Shown piece by piece: positions 17,748 to 25,005 of a stretch of 64,000 nucleotides of DNA. Each line of letters starts with the position of its first letter. The stretch's first letter is position 1. The translations under genes were made by a program, and so were the position numbers. Below the pieces are notes generated by a model. That model did not search any database, was not told the origin of the DNA, and saw nothing but the letters and a program-made list of their open reading frames with translations. Source of the stretch: Sphingobacteriales bacterium (lineage in GTDB: Bacteria; Bacteroidota; Bacteroidia; Chitinophagales; Chitinophagaceae); assembly GCA_004144175.1 (NCBI GenBank), contig SEFT01000017.1:23555-87554 (forward strand), given 5' to 3'.

Positions 17748-18512
17748 ATGTCTATATCATCAGAAGCCGAATTGCTTGGAATGAAAACAATAAGTGATGC
17801 CGTTGGCATTACGCTAAAGAAAATGCGTGAATATGCCCGGCCCGGTATGACCACTAAAGAGCTGGATGAGTACGGAGGAAGACTGCTGCAGGAAATGGGA
17901 GCTAAGTCCGCACCAAAGCTTACTTATGGCTTTCCGGGTTGGACCTGCATCGGCGTGAACCATGACATTGCACACGGTATACCATCAGATAAGGTTGTAT
18001 TAAAAGAAGGCGACTTGGTAAATGTAGATGTGTCGGCAGAACTGGATGGCTTTTGGTCGGATAATGGCGGATCGTTTGTGTTAGGCAATGATATTCATAA
18101 TCATAACCCACTGGTAGAGGCATCAAAAACGATCCTGCAGAAAGCAATCGACCAAATAAAAGGCGATGTGAAGATTGCACATATAGGTAGGCTGATTGAA
18201 AACGAAGCCAGGCAGATGGGCTATCGCGTAATAAAAAACCTGGTAGGCCATGGTGTAGGCCGCAGCTTACATGAGGCACCCCACTCTATCCCTTGCTACT
18301 ACGACCGCTTTCTGCGCACACGGTTCAAAACAAATTCTGTTGTGGCTGTTGAGACATTCATCTCTACACGCGCATCCTATGCTATTGAAAGCGGTGATGG
18401 CTGGACGTATACATCTGCCGATGGCAGCTATGTAGCACAGCATGAGCATACCATCGTAATCACCGACGACAAGCCGATCATACTAACGGCATCTAATGAG
18501 ATATGGAACTAA
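17748..18512 (+). CDS. map: Type I methionine aminopeptidase
   Basis: 254 residues, pita-bread fold. The five metal ligands are visible: Asp in VDVSAE, Asp in FWSDNGG, His in VGHGVGRSLHEAP, Glu in AVETFIS, and Glu in QHEHTIVIT. It removes the initiator Met from new proteins. The product has no zinc-finger extension and normal length. It is not in the usual ribosomal-protein cluster (secY-map-infA) and may be a second copy; that needs the rest of the genome to judge. A 15-bp hairpin closes the gene. Confidence 0.93.
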   Translation: MSISSEAELLGMKTISDAVGITLKKMREYARPGMTTKELDEYGGRLLQEMGAKSAPKLTYGFPGWTCIGVNHDIAHGIPSDKVVLKEGDLVNVDVSAELDGFWSDNGGSFVLGNDIHNHNPLVEASKTILQKAIDQIKGDVKIAHIGRLIENEARQMGYRVIKNLVGHGVGRSLHEAPHSIPCYYDRFLRTRFKTNSVVAVETFISTRASYAIESGDGWTYTSADGSYVAQHEHTIVITDDKPIILTASNEIWN

Positions 18513-18533
18513 GTCGTAACGCATTTACAAAAC

Positions 18534-18566
18534 AACGAAGCCGGACCAATGTGGTCCGGCTTCGTT
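18534..18566. terminator. Bidirectional hairpin between map and the PAP2 gene
   Basis: A 15-bp perfect stem (18534-18548 with 18552-18566) with a very short loop sits between two convergent stops. Confidence 0.85.
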
Positions 18567-18586
18567 TATATAGTTAACACAATCTT

Positions 18587-19486
18587 TTAGAACTGATATA
18601 CCGCACTAAATCCGTAGCCATTGCCAATGCGTGGCGATATCCTCAGCGCATTACCACCGATGTTGACATTGCGGTGCAAACGCGGCACTAGTATACCCGA
18701 TGCAGTACCAATAGCAGTACCAAGCAGGATATCCGTAGGGAAGTGCTTGCCGGCAATATGGCGCAGGTACGCAGTAGTAATGGTAGCAGCACCTGCAGCG
18801 CCATAGAATACATACTTCAACTTAGAATCGGGGTGGTAATCATTGTACACCTGCGCAGCAAAGAAGCTCGATGTAGCAACGAGCGCTACGTGGCCTGCAA
18901 AAAATGCATTGCGCAGATTGCCTGATGTGCGGTATTCGGCAGGTATGTTAGTATTGTAAGTTTCAGGGCGGTAGCGGTCTACAAAATAAGTGGAGCCGGT
19001 GTAAAGTAGACCCGTAATAGACATGGCCTCAAGATACAGGAAGCTCACCTTGCCAAAATCCTGACGTATCTTTTTGTCAGCCAGGAAGACTATTGGCAAT
19101 GGCATTACGCCATAGAAAAGAATATTGCTCTGTGCATCAGCTTTATCGCTCGACTTACCGGCAGCCCAGCGGTCAAAGCCATTGATATTGTTCTTGTCCA
19201 GCGCGCGTATGTCTTCTACAGGACTATCATCTTTGCTGTATATTTTGGTAAATGCATAAAGCGACCATGCTGTACCTACTGCCGTTACAGGTATGTCGAC
19301 CTTCGGCTTCAGCTTGTACACCTCTTCTTTGGGCAGGCCGGTCTTAGCGCTCTCCTCAGGCAAGGCCAGTGAAATGTTCTCTACAGGCACGGCTGCTATC
19401 AAATTTATGCTAGGCTGTGCTTCTGTTTGTGCAAAACAGTTGAACGATAATAACAAAGCGGCGCAAAAACTGTAAACTCGTTGCAT
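18587..19486 (-). CDS. PAP2-family phosphatase, membrane/periplasmic
   Basis: 299 residues with a signal peptide (1-19, ending CFAQ). PAP2 motifs: DRYRPE (motif 1 region), FFAGHVALVATS (motif 2, where the usual PSGH reads FAGH), and LRHIAGKHFPTDILLG (motif 3, with catalytic His and Asp). Members dephosphorylate lipid phosphates or undecaprenyl pyrophosphate in the periplasm. The change to FAGH is seen in some Bacteroidota members, so activity is plausible. This gene is separate from the AUR1-like PAP2 protein at 22700. Its last residues (GNGYGFSAVYQF) look like a beta-strand ending in Phe. Confidence 0.82.
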   Translation of the reverse strand: MQRVYSFCAALLLSFNCFAQTEAQPSINLIAAVPVENISLALPEESAKTGLPKEEVYKLKPKVDIPVTAVGTAWSLYAFTKIYSKDDSPVEDIRALDKNNINGFDRWAAGKSSDKADAQSNILFYGVMPLPIVFLADKKIRQDFGKVSFLYLEAMSITGLLYTGSTYFVDRYRPETYNTNIPAEYRTSGNLRNAFFAGHVALVATSSFFAAQVYNDYHPDSKLKYVFYGAAGAATITTAYLRHIAGKHFPTDILLGTAIGTASGILVPRLHRNVNIGGNALRISPRIGNGYGFSAVYQF

Positions 19487-19601
19487 ATTATTTCTTTATT
19501 ACGTGCTATTCTATTTATCAGCCTGCTATTATTTCCGTGCCAAGACGGAAAGGGAATAATATTTTAAAATCACAGAGTATATTTACTCTTCGCTACTCCA
19601 G

Positions 19602-20135
19602 ATGAGATATTTATTGACCATTGCTGCTTTATTGATTGGTAACGAAGCTTTTAGCCAAAGCTGGAAGGACGACATCTATGAGTCGGGCAAGTACGCTGCC
19701 ACTTATAAAGATGCAGAAACGGGCAAGGTAACCGTACAGTCGAGAGAAAATATCGTGCTGATAAACAATGATGACACGATCAGCATTACGATCATGAAGC
19801 CGGAAGGTGGAAAGCTGGCATTTGTTGCGACCATCGATGGATTGGACCTGTGCATGCCCGACAAAGCGCCTGTGTACATTGAATTCAGCAACAATGCTGT
19901 GGACAACTTCGAATCTCAAACGGAGGAGAATTGTACCGGCAATGTACGTTTCAGTTTGGGCGGCAAATGGAAGCGAAAGAAGACAATTGGCCTGATGCGC
20001 GAGCAACTAGTACGGAAGATAAGTATCGGCGGAACCGATGAAAATCATTACTACATGTTATCGAGAGAAGATGCGCTAGAATTGCGTAAAACAGTCAATT
20101 GTGTACTATACTTGCAAGAGCCGTATATAGACTAA
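19602..20135 (+). CDS. Small secreted protein, unknown function
   Basis: 177 residues with a signal peptide (MRYLLTIAALLIGNEAFSQ). The mature part begins with SWKDDIYESGKYAATYKD and contains one Cys pair (DLCMPD and ENCTGN). I see no family. Its stop overlaps the stop of the convergent lipid kinase by 4 bases (20132-20135) with no terminator hairpin between, so the two transcripts probably overlap. Confidence 0.6.
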   Translation: MRYLLTIAALLIGNEAFSQSWKDDIYESGKYAATYKDAETGKVTVQSRENIVLINNDDTISITIMKPEGGKLAFVATIDGLDLCMPDKAPVYIEFSNNAVDNFESQTEENCTGNVRFSLGGKWKRKKTIGLMREQLVRKISIGGTDENHYYMLSREDALELRKTVNCVLYLQEPYID

Positions 20136-21013
20136 GGCACCAACACCTTTTGTATACCACACTCTATACGGAAGTCTACCGTGCTTTCGCATTGCAGCAG
20201 ATCACCATCCACCTGCATTGCATCCATATCCGGATGACGTATTACAACATGCCTACCACGGTAATGCGATACATAACGACTGCCGGTTAGCGTTCCGTTC
20301 ATCGCACGCCATACGAGTCCGCCACCCAGTAGCTTGGGAAACTTTTTAATGATAACAATGTCAAAAATCCCGTCGGTCCAATCGGCCTGCGGAGCTATCT
20401 GGAAGTTGTAGCCAAACTGTCGGCAATTGGCTACGTTCACCATAAATGCTTTCTCCCTTATCTCCTTACCATCAATAGTAATACTCCACTCCCGCTCGCG
20501 ATAGGCCCAGAGATGCTTTGTGACTAGCCAGCTGTAAGCGATCAGCCCGCGCCTTTTACTGGCTGCAAATTCACGCGCTATCAAAGCGTCGAATGCAGTA
20601 CCAGCATTGCTTATAAAAGGCGAATCGTTGGCGAAGCCGATATCTACATTAGCAACATTATCGCGGTTGATAAGATCGATCGCACGGTATACATCCAGCG
20701 GAATGTGGAAAGTGCGCGCTACCCCATTACCGGACCCTTTGGGTATAATGGCTAATGCTGTATTAGTACGCAGCAATCCTTTCATTACATCATTGACCGA
20801 GCCGTCACCACCTACAGCTACAACTACATACGCACCTTTACTTGCTGCCTCACGCGCCAGTTCAATACCATGTTTGGCACGTTGAGTATAGGCTATTTCG
20901 TAGCTATACTTACCATTATCGAGCCGGGTATCTATGGCATGCTGTATAGCCTTTTGCCTGTCTACACCCGACTTGGGATTGATGATAAATACAAGATGCT
21001 TTTTATCGGTCAT
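20132..21013 (-). CDS. Diacylglycerol kinase-family lipid kinase
   Basis: 293 residues of the YegS/DagK lipid kinase family. The nucleotide-binding motif VAVGGDGSVNDV, the following IPKGSGNGVARTFHIP, and the later FDALIAREF segment are all present. By family knowledge it phosphorylates diacylglycerol, or sphingoid bases/ceramide, at the inner membrane. It is the last gene of the sphingolipid operon, 18 bases after the desaturase. The IPC synthase step releases diacylglycerol, so recycling of that diacylglycerol to phosphatidic acid is a natural role; ceramide phosphorylation is an alternative. Convergent with the 19602 gene. Confidence 0.85.
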   Translation of the reverse strand: MTDKKHLVFIINPKSGVDRQKAIQHAIDTRLDNGKYSYEIAYTQRAKHGIELAREAASKGAYVVVAVGGDGSVNDVMKGLLRTNTALAIIPKGSGNGVARTFHIPLDVYRAIDLINRDNVANVDIGFANDSPFISNAGTAFDALIAREFAASKRRGLIAYSWLVTKHLWAYREREWSITIDGKEIREKAFMVNVANCRQFGYNFQIAPQADWTDGIFDIVIIKKFPKLLGGGLVWRAMNGTLTGSRYVSHYRGRHVVIRHPDMDAMQVDGDLLQCESTVDFRIECGIQKVLVP

Positions 21014-21031
21014 AAGATTGATAGAAGCATA

Positions 21032-22069
21032 TTAGCGATCAGCTTCTACAACCGGCTCTCCGGTGAGTATTTCCTGCTCTTTACCAGTATCTGATGAATG
21101 TGATGTAGCAGGTATCACCCTAAGCTTACCACGATTGGCACGTGCTACACGCGAGTAGATAGAGAGATTCTTATCAAACAAAAAACGGAACAATAATGCT
21201 GTGTATGAGGTATGGTAGCCGAGTGTTTCGTAATAATTGTTTGCTATTGCTTTTACTTTGGGCAACTTGTTCCAGGGTATTGAAGGAAAATCATGATGTT
21301 CGTTATGATAACCCACGTTAAGATTTACAGGATTTAGCACTCCGTAATAGCTTTTAGTTTCCTGATCACCGTGCGTCAAGTAGTGCTCCTGTATCCAGCG
21401 AGCGCCTAGTGGGTGCAGGCCGATAGAGAAGAAAAAGCTAGCTATAAGAAAAACAGTAGCCTTTGCACCAAAAAAGTAAACAATACAAGCCATGAAGCTA
21501 AACTGCACCAGCCAGTTAATAACGGTCCATTTATCGAAAATGGATATCTCTTTAGTGAGCCTCAGCGGACGTAATAATTGAAACACGGGGTAGAACAACA
21601 GCCACAGTGCCTTGCCCAGAATCGAATTGTCTATCATTTTAGCCTCCCACTTGAAGGGCATATCTGCATCCAGCTCTTCCACACCCTGAAACGAGTGGTG
21701 CTTTATATGATACTTCTGGAACGAAACAGAGCTGGGAAATACAAGTGGCAGGTTAGCCAGTATGCCCGACAAAGTATTCAGCACACGGTTCTTGAAAAGC
21801 AGGTTATGCGCGCACTCATGTATGCATACAAACAATGTATGGCAGGCAAAAGCACCTATCAAATAGGCAGCAATGAATACCCACCACCACGATACATCTT
21901 TCAGAAAATAGGCAAGTGAAAATTGCAAGCCTACGCACAGCATTATGACAAAGATGGTATAAGGATTCCTCCCGATCAGGCTCCTGATCTCCGGGTGATT
22001 CTTTAGGATATCCTTGGTCCGCTTTTTATGCGGTTCCGCTTCTTCCGACCATTTGAATTGCTTTTCCAT
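21032..22069 (-). CDS. Membrane fatty-acid desaturase, sphingolipid delta-4 desaturase-like
   Basis: 345 residues, several membrane helices, and the three histidine boxes of diiron desaturases: HECAH (in CIHECAHNLLF), HIKHH (KYHIKHHSFQG) and NEHHDFP (GYHNEHHDFPSIPW). The N-terminus FKWSEEAEPHKKRTKDIL followed by HPEIRSLIGRNP closely matches the N-terminal signature of eukaryotic dihydroceramide delta-4 desaturases (Lipid_DES). This is a stronger link to sphingolipids than the histidine boxes alone. It sits 6 bases after the TetR gene and in the operon with ceramide genes, so delta-4 desaturation of the sphingoid base is the best guess. Regiochemistry is inferred only. Confidence 0.82.
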   Translation of the reverse strand: MEKQFKWSEEAEPHKKRTKDILKNHPEIRSLIGRNPYTIFVIMLCVGLQFSLAYFLKDVSWWWVFIAAYLIGAFACHTLFVCIHECAHNLLFKNRVLNTLSGILANLPLVFPSSVSFQKYHIKHHSFQGVEELDADMPFKWEAKMIDNSILGKALWLLFYPVFQLLRPLRLTKEISIFDKWTVINWLVQFSFMACIVYFFGAKATVFLIASFFFSIGLHPLGARWIQEHYLTHGDQETKSYYGVLNPVNLNVGYHNEHHDFPSIPWNKLPKVKAIANNYYETLGYHTSYTALLFRFLFDKNLSIYSRVARANRGKLRVIPATSHSSDTGKEQEILTGEPVVEADR

Positions 22070-22075
22070 AAGGCC

Positions 22076-22678
22076 TTATTTTTTTAATGATTTTACAAGA
22101 AGATCTATTGACAGATCTATCAATCCCAATGTATTTCTTTTTTCGGTTGTATAAAGTACTGAGTTTAGCTGCAGCCCTCTGAGCGTACTAATACTTAGCA
22201 ACGAGATAGCATCGAGCTGGTTTTCGTACTTACGGTCAAACTCGCCCGTCTCGATGCCAAATTCGATGATCGACTTTATCAGCTTCAGCTCTATCTCGTC
22301 ATACTTCTTTTTGAACATATTCATCATGCACATACCTGCGCTATTGTCGGCATGTAGTATGTTCATAATGATAACACGCTTATTCTTCAGCTCTTTGTAT
22401 ACTGTAAGCGCAAATGCACGAAGCTTCTCTTCTGCTGTGCTTACATTTTGAATTGCCAACTCTACCTCGCGTGTAATGTACTTTTTCTCCTGCAATACCA
22501 CCGCCTCAAATATGTCTTCCTTGGTAGCAAAGTAATAATAAAGACTGCTTTTACCCTTACCAATGGCACGGGCAATATCTTCCATTGTGGTCTTGGCAAG
22601 ACCATACTGCTGGAACAGCTTCTTCGCCGCATCGATTATCGACGACCGTATCAATTCATCTTTTGCTAATAGTTCCAT
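22076..22678 (-). CDS. TetR-family transcriptional regulator
   Basis: 200 residues. The helix-turn-helix is in the first 60 residues: TTMEDIARAIGKGKSSLYYYFATKED is a textbook TetR DNA-binding domain. The C-terminal ~140 residues would bind a ligand, in similar regulators often an acyl-CoA or lipid. It sits inside the sphingolipid operon, 21 bases after the IPC synthase-like gene and 6 before the desaturase. The likely target is the inverted repeat at 33099-33127 in front of the first operon gene, which would give feedback control; that pairing is inference. Confidence 0.9.
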   Translation of the reverse strand: MELLAKDELIRSSIIDAAKKLFQQYGLAKTTMEDIARAIGKGKSSLYYYFATKEDIFEAVVLQEKKYITREVELAIQNVSTAEEKLRAFALTVYKELKNKRVIIMNILHADNSAGMCMMNMFKKKYDEIELKLIKSIIEFGIETGEFDRKYENQLDAISLLSISTLRGLQLNSVLYTTEKRNTLGLIDLSIDLLVKSLKK

Positions 22679-22699
22679 ACCGCTACAAATATTCTAAAC

Positions 22700-23641
22700 C
22701 TAGTAAGTGTATTTAATAAGTTTGTCAATACCCTTTTTTATTCTTCCTAATGAGCGTAACCATCCGAACAAGGCAATACCGCTGATAGCGCAAGTAATGC
22801 CTGCAAGTACATCTAAAACATAGTGGTGAGAGGTATAGACAGCAGCAAACCATATACCGGTCATTACTGTAGCAAAGAAAACATTCACAATTCCCAGCCT
22901 GTTCTTAAGGCCATAGTATATTACGATAACCGGGTAAGCAGAGTGTAACGAGGGCATTGCAGCAAACACATTGGAACTTTGCTGATAAAGACCCTTGAAT
23001 ACGCTTGCGCCAAAGAACGCATCGAAACGTGCCAGTCCTGCAGTATTGCCAGGCGTGCCTTGTATGAACTCCACACCGTATTGCTGCATATACCATGGCG
23101 GCGCAGCGGGATATATATAATATACGATGTACCCAAGGAAATTGACCAGGAGGAACGTCAATGAAAAATAAAAGAACTGCTGCCTGTTCTTGTAAAACAG
23201 ATAGGTGGCAAAACCTAGTGGCACAGGTATCCAACAGAGGTAGAACAACCCTGTAATAACATCAAGTACAGTATTGCTGTGCATCAGCCAATATTCGTTG
23301 GGCGATATGGTAACGCCATACGCAGAGATACCGAATAGCGATTTCTCAAGATTGTATAACTCTGCGATGTGCACGCGACCAAACAGGTAGTTTGGCATCG
23401 CCTTCATATAATCGAATGTGACCCAGTAGATGATGAATATGGAGAACCCGATCAGGAACTTACGCGACGTCTTGGAAAAAAAGTAAAAGAAATTGATAAG
23501 CCCAAGCAGTATCAACTGCTCCGGCCTGAAGCCTATCAGCACATAAGACAGTAGCAGGTAACCGATGCTGATGCCCGTCATGATCAAAACACGCTGCCAA
23601 CCTGTATATTTTATATCCGCTATTACCGATGTATTATCCAT
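22700..23641 (-). CDS. AUR1-like PAP2 membrane protein, candidate inositol phosphorylceramide synthase
   Basis: 313 residues, about six to eight membrane helices. Three motifs match the fungal AUR1 / protozoan IPC synthase group of PAP2 enzymes better than ordinary PAP2 phosphatases: YPAAPPWYMQQYG, AAMPSLHSAYPV (catalytic His) and YTSHHYVLDVLAG (second His and Asp). The enzyme would transfer phosphoinositol from phosphatidylinositol to ceramide, releasing diacylglycerol, on the periplasmic face. The operon supplies both substrates. A plain lipid phosphatase role cannot be excluded from sequence. Confidence 0.82.
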   Translation of the reverse strand: MDNTSVIADIKYTGWQRVLIMTGISIGYLLLSYVLIGFRPEQLILLGLINFFYFFSKTSRKFLIGFSIFIIYWVTFDYMKAMPNYLFGRVHIAELYNLEKSLFGISAYGVTISPNEYWLMHSNTVLDVITGLFYLCWIPVPLGFATYLFYKNRQQFFYFSLTFLLVNFLGYIVYYIYPAAPPWYMQQYGVEFIQGTPGNTAGLARFDAFFGASVFKGLYQQSSNVFAAMPSLHSAYPVIVIYYGLKNRLGIVNVFFATVMTGIWFAAVYTSHHYVLDVLAGITCAISGIALFGWLRSLGRIKKGIDKLIKYTY

Positions 23642-23681
23642 TTTTCCTTTTTGAAAAATCTAACCTTTCGTCCAAACAGTT

Positions 23682-24254
23682 TTACGGTTTGAAACGCTCT
23701 GAAATTTCTTTCCCTGTCGATGCTTCAACCCCGCTCAGCTCTATATATAGTACGTTTGGGTGCCAGAAGGTTCCGCCGTCTATCTTAATGTAAATTCGTT
23801 TTAGTATGGCCTGTTTGTTCTGTATCGTTGAGTATATGTAGTAGTTATTGTCGGTCGCCTTTCGTAGGAACAATGGATGTTTATCGTACGATACAAACCG
23901 AAGATCGTACGCATCCTCTTTCTGTTTCTTTACCTTAAGTCCATATGCAAACTTCCTCTGTATAAAATTCAGCTCCTTTCTCTTACCGTCTTCCTGGTAG
24001 CGAAGCCAGAAGATGTGAATGGGCTCCTCTGCATTCAGCTTGCCATCTTTACCACGGTTCAGCTCATATACAATCGTATTGGTGTTAGGTGTACGCTGCA
24101 CGTAGAACAACATCTCCTTGATACCTTTCGGCACAGGGAAAGTATCTACTTCGTTAAACACCTCAGGCATTGCAACATCCCACCGTGCGCTGGCTACAGA
24201 TGGCACAAACAGTACCGACAAAAACAAGATCAGTGTATACGTATATCGCATCAT
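23682..24254 (-). CDS. Secreted DUF4833-like protein in the sphingolipid operon
   Basis: 190 residues with a signal peptide (about 1-23, ending VASA). A segment near residue 50 reads MLFYVQRTPNTNTIVYELN, a pattern I associate with the DUF4833 family. The remaining sequence (PIHIFWLRYQEDGKRKELNF..., NKQAILKRIYIKI) looks like a beta-rich periplasmic domain. Function is unknown. Its ATG overlaps the stop of the CDP-alcohol transferase gene in a TAATG, so it is translationally coupled. The context suggests a role in handling or transporting the inositol lipid product. Confidence 0.65.
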   Translation of the reverse strand: MMRYTYTLILFLSVLFVPSVASARWDVAMPEVFNEVDTFPVPKGIKEMLFYVQRTPNTNTIVYELNRGKDGKLNAEEPIHIFWLRYQEDGKRKELNFIQRKFAYGLKVKKQKEDAYDLRFVSYDKHPLFLRKATDNNYYIYSTIQNKQAILKRIYIKIDGGTFWHPNVLYIELSGVEASTGKEISERFKP

Positions 24255-24979
24255 TATAACTTATCTTTTGCGTCAAGCGCTTTCTTAGCATCCATCAACC
24301 TGTTGTAGGCTGTAATGTTTGTGAGTATTGCCATAATGGCTATCGGTAGCGTAAATACCGTCATCGTCTCAAACACATGGAATGGCACACCCGGTATAAA
24401 AAGTTTAAAGTCGCCGCTGATGTAATATTCGGTTAGTCCACAGGCGATGCCTGATACACCTATCAATACTACACGCTCGGGGCGCTGCATCAGGCCACCT
24501 TTACACTCTATGCCAAGTCCTTCAGCCCTTGCCCTCGTATAGCTTACCATCATAGAACCTATGAGCGCAATAAATGCAAACAAAGAACTAAGGAAATAGT
24601 GATGCGCAATGAGGTAATAACATATACCCAGGAACATTACCAATTCGCTATACCTGTCCAATACAGAGTCGTATAACGCACCAAAAGTGGAGCTCATCTT
24701 ACCCAGCCTGGCTACCTGGCCATCCAGCATATCGAACATGCCTGCGAAAAGCACCAATGCACCTGCCCAGCCTACATAAGTAAGGTCGCCCCTATGACCT
24801 ATTTCGGCACCCTTTACAAAGATGATGGCTACACCAATATTCAGCATCAGCCCTATGGTGGTAACTGCGTTCGGCGTCAGCCCGATCTTTATTAGCAGAC
24901 GAACAAAGGGATTGATGATCTTATATATTCCCTGCTGTAAAGAATCTCTTAGTGATTTTGTTTTGCTAATAGCCTCCAT
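24254..24979 (-). CDS. CDP-alcohol phosphatidyltransferase, candidate phosphatidylinositol-phosphate synthase
   Basis: 241 residues from ATG 24979 (a GTG at 24985 is an alternative). The complete CDP-alcohol phosphatidyltransferase motif is present: DG(x2)AR(x8)G(x3)D(x3)D, read as DGQVAR...STFGALYDSVLD. The enzyme would join CDP-diacylglycerol to an alcohol; next to inositol-3-phosphate synthase the obvious acceptor is inositol-3-phosphate, giving phosphatidylinositol phosphate as in mycobacteria, archaea and Bacteroides. There are about six membrane helices. It is 26 bases after the DUF5686 gene and coupled to the DUF4833 gene. Confidence 0.88.
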   Translation of the reverse strand: MEAISKTKSLRDSLQQGIYKIINPFVRLLIKIGLTPNAVTTIGLMLNIGVAIIFVKGAEIGHRGDLTYVGWAGALVLFAGMFDMLDGQVARLGKMSSTFGALYDSVLDRYSELVMFLGICYYLIAHHYFLSSLFAFIALIGSMMVSYTRARAEGLGIECKGGLMQRPERVVLIGVSGIACGLTEYYISGDFKLFIPGVPFHVFETMTVFTLPIAIMAILTNITAYNRLMDAKKALDAKDKL

Positions 24980-25005
24980 ATGCACGCACTGTTTTCAAAA
25001 AAGGT

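Noticed and set aside
18587..19486. Second IPC synthase copy
   Set aside because: It is a PAP2 protein but lacks the APPW and SLHSA motifs of the AUR1 group and stands outside the sphingolipid operon.
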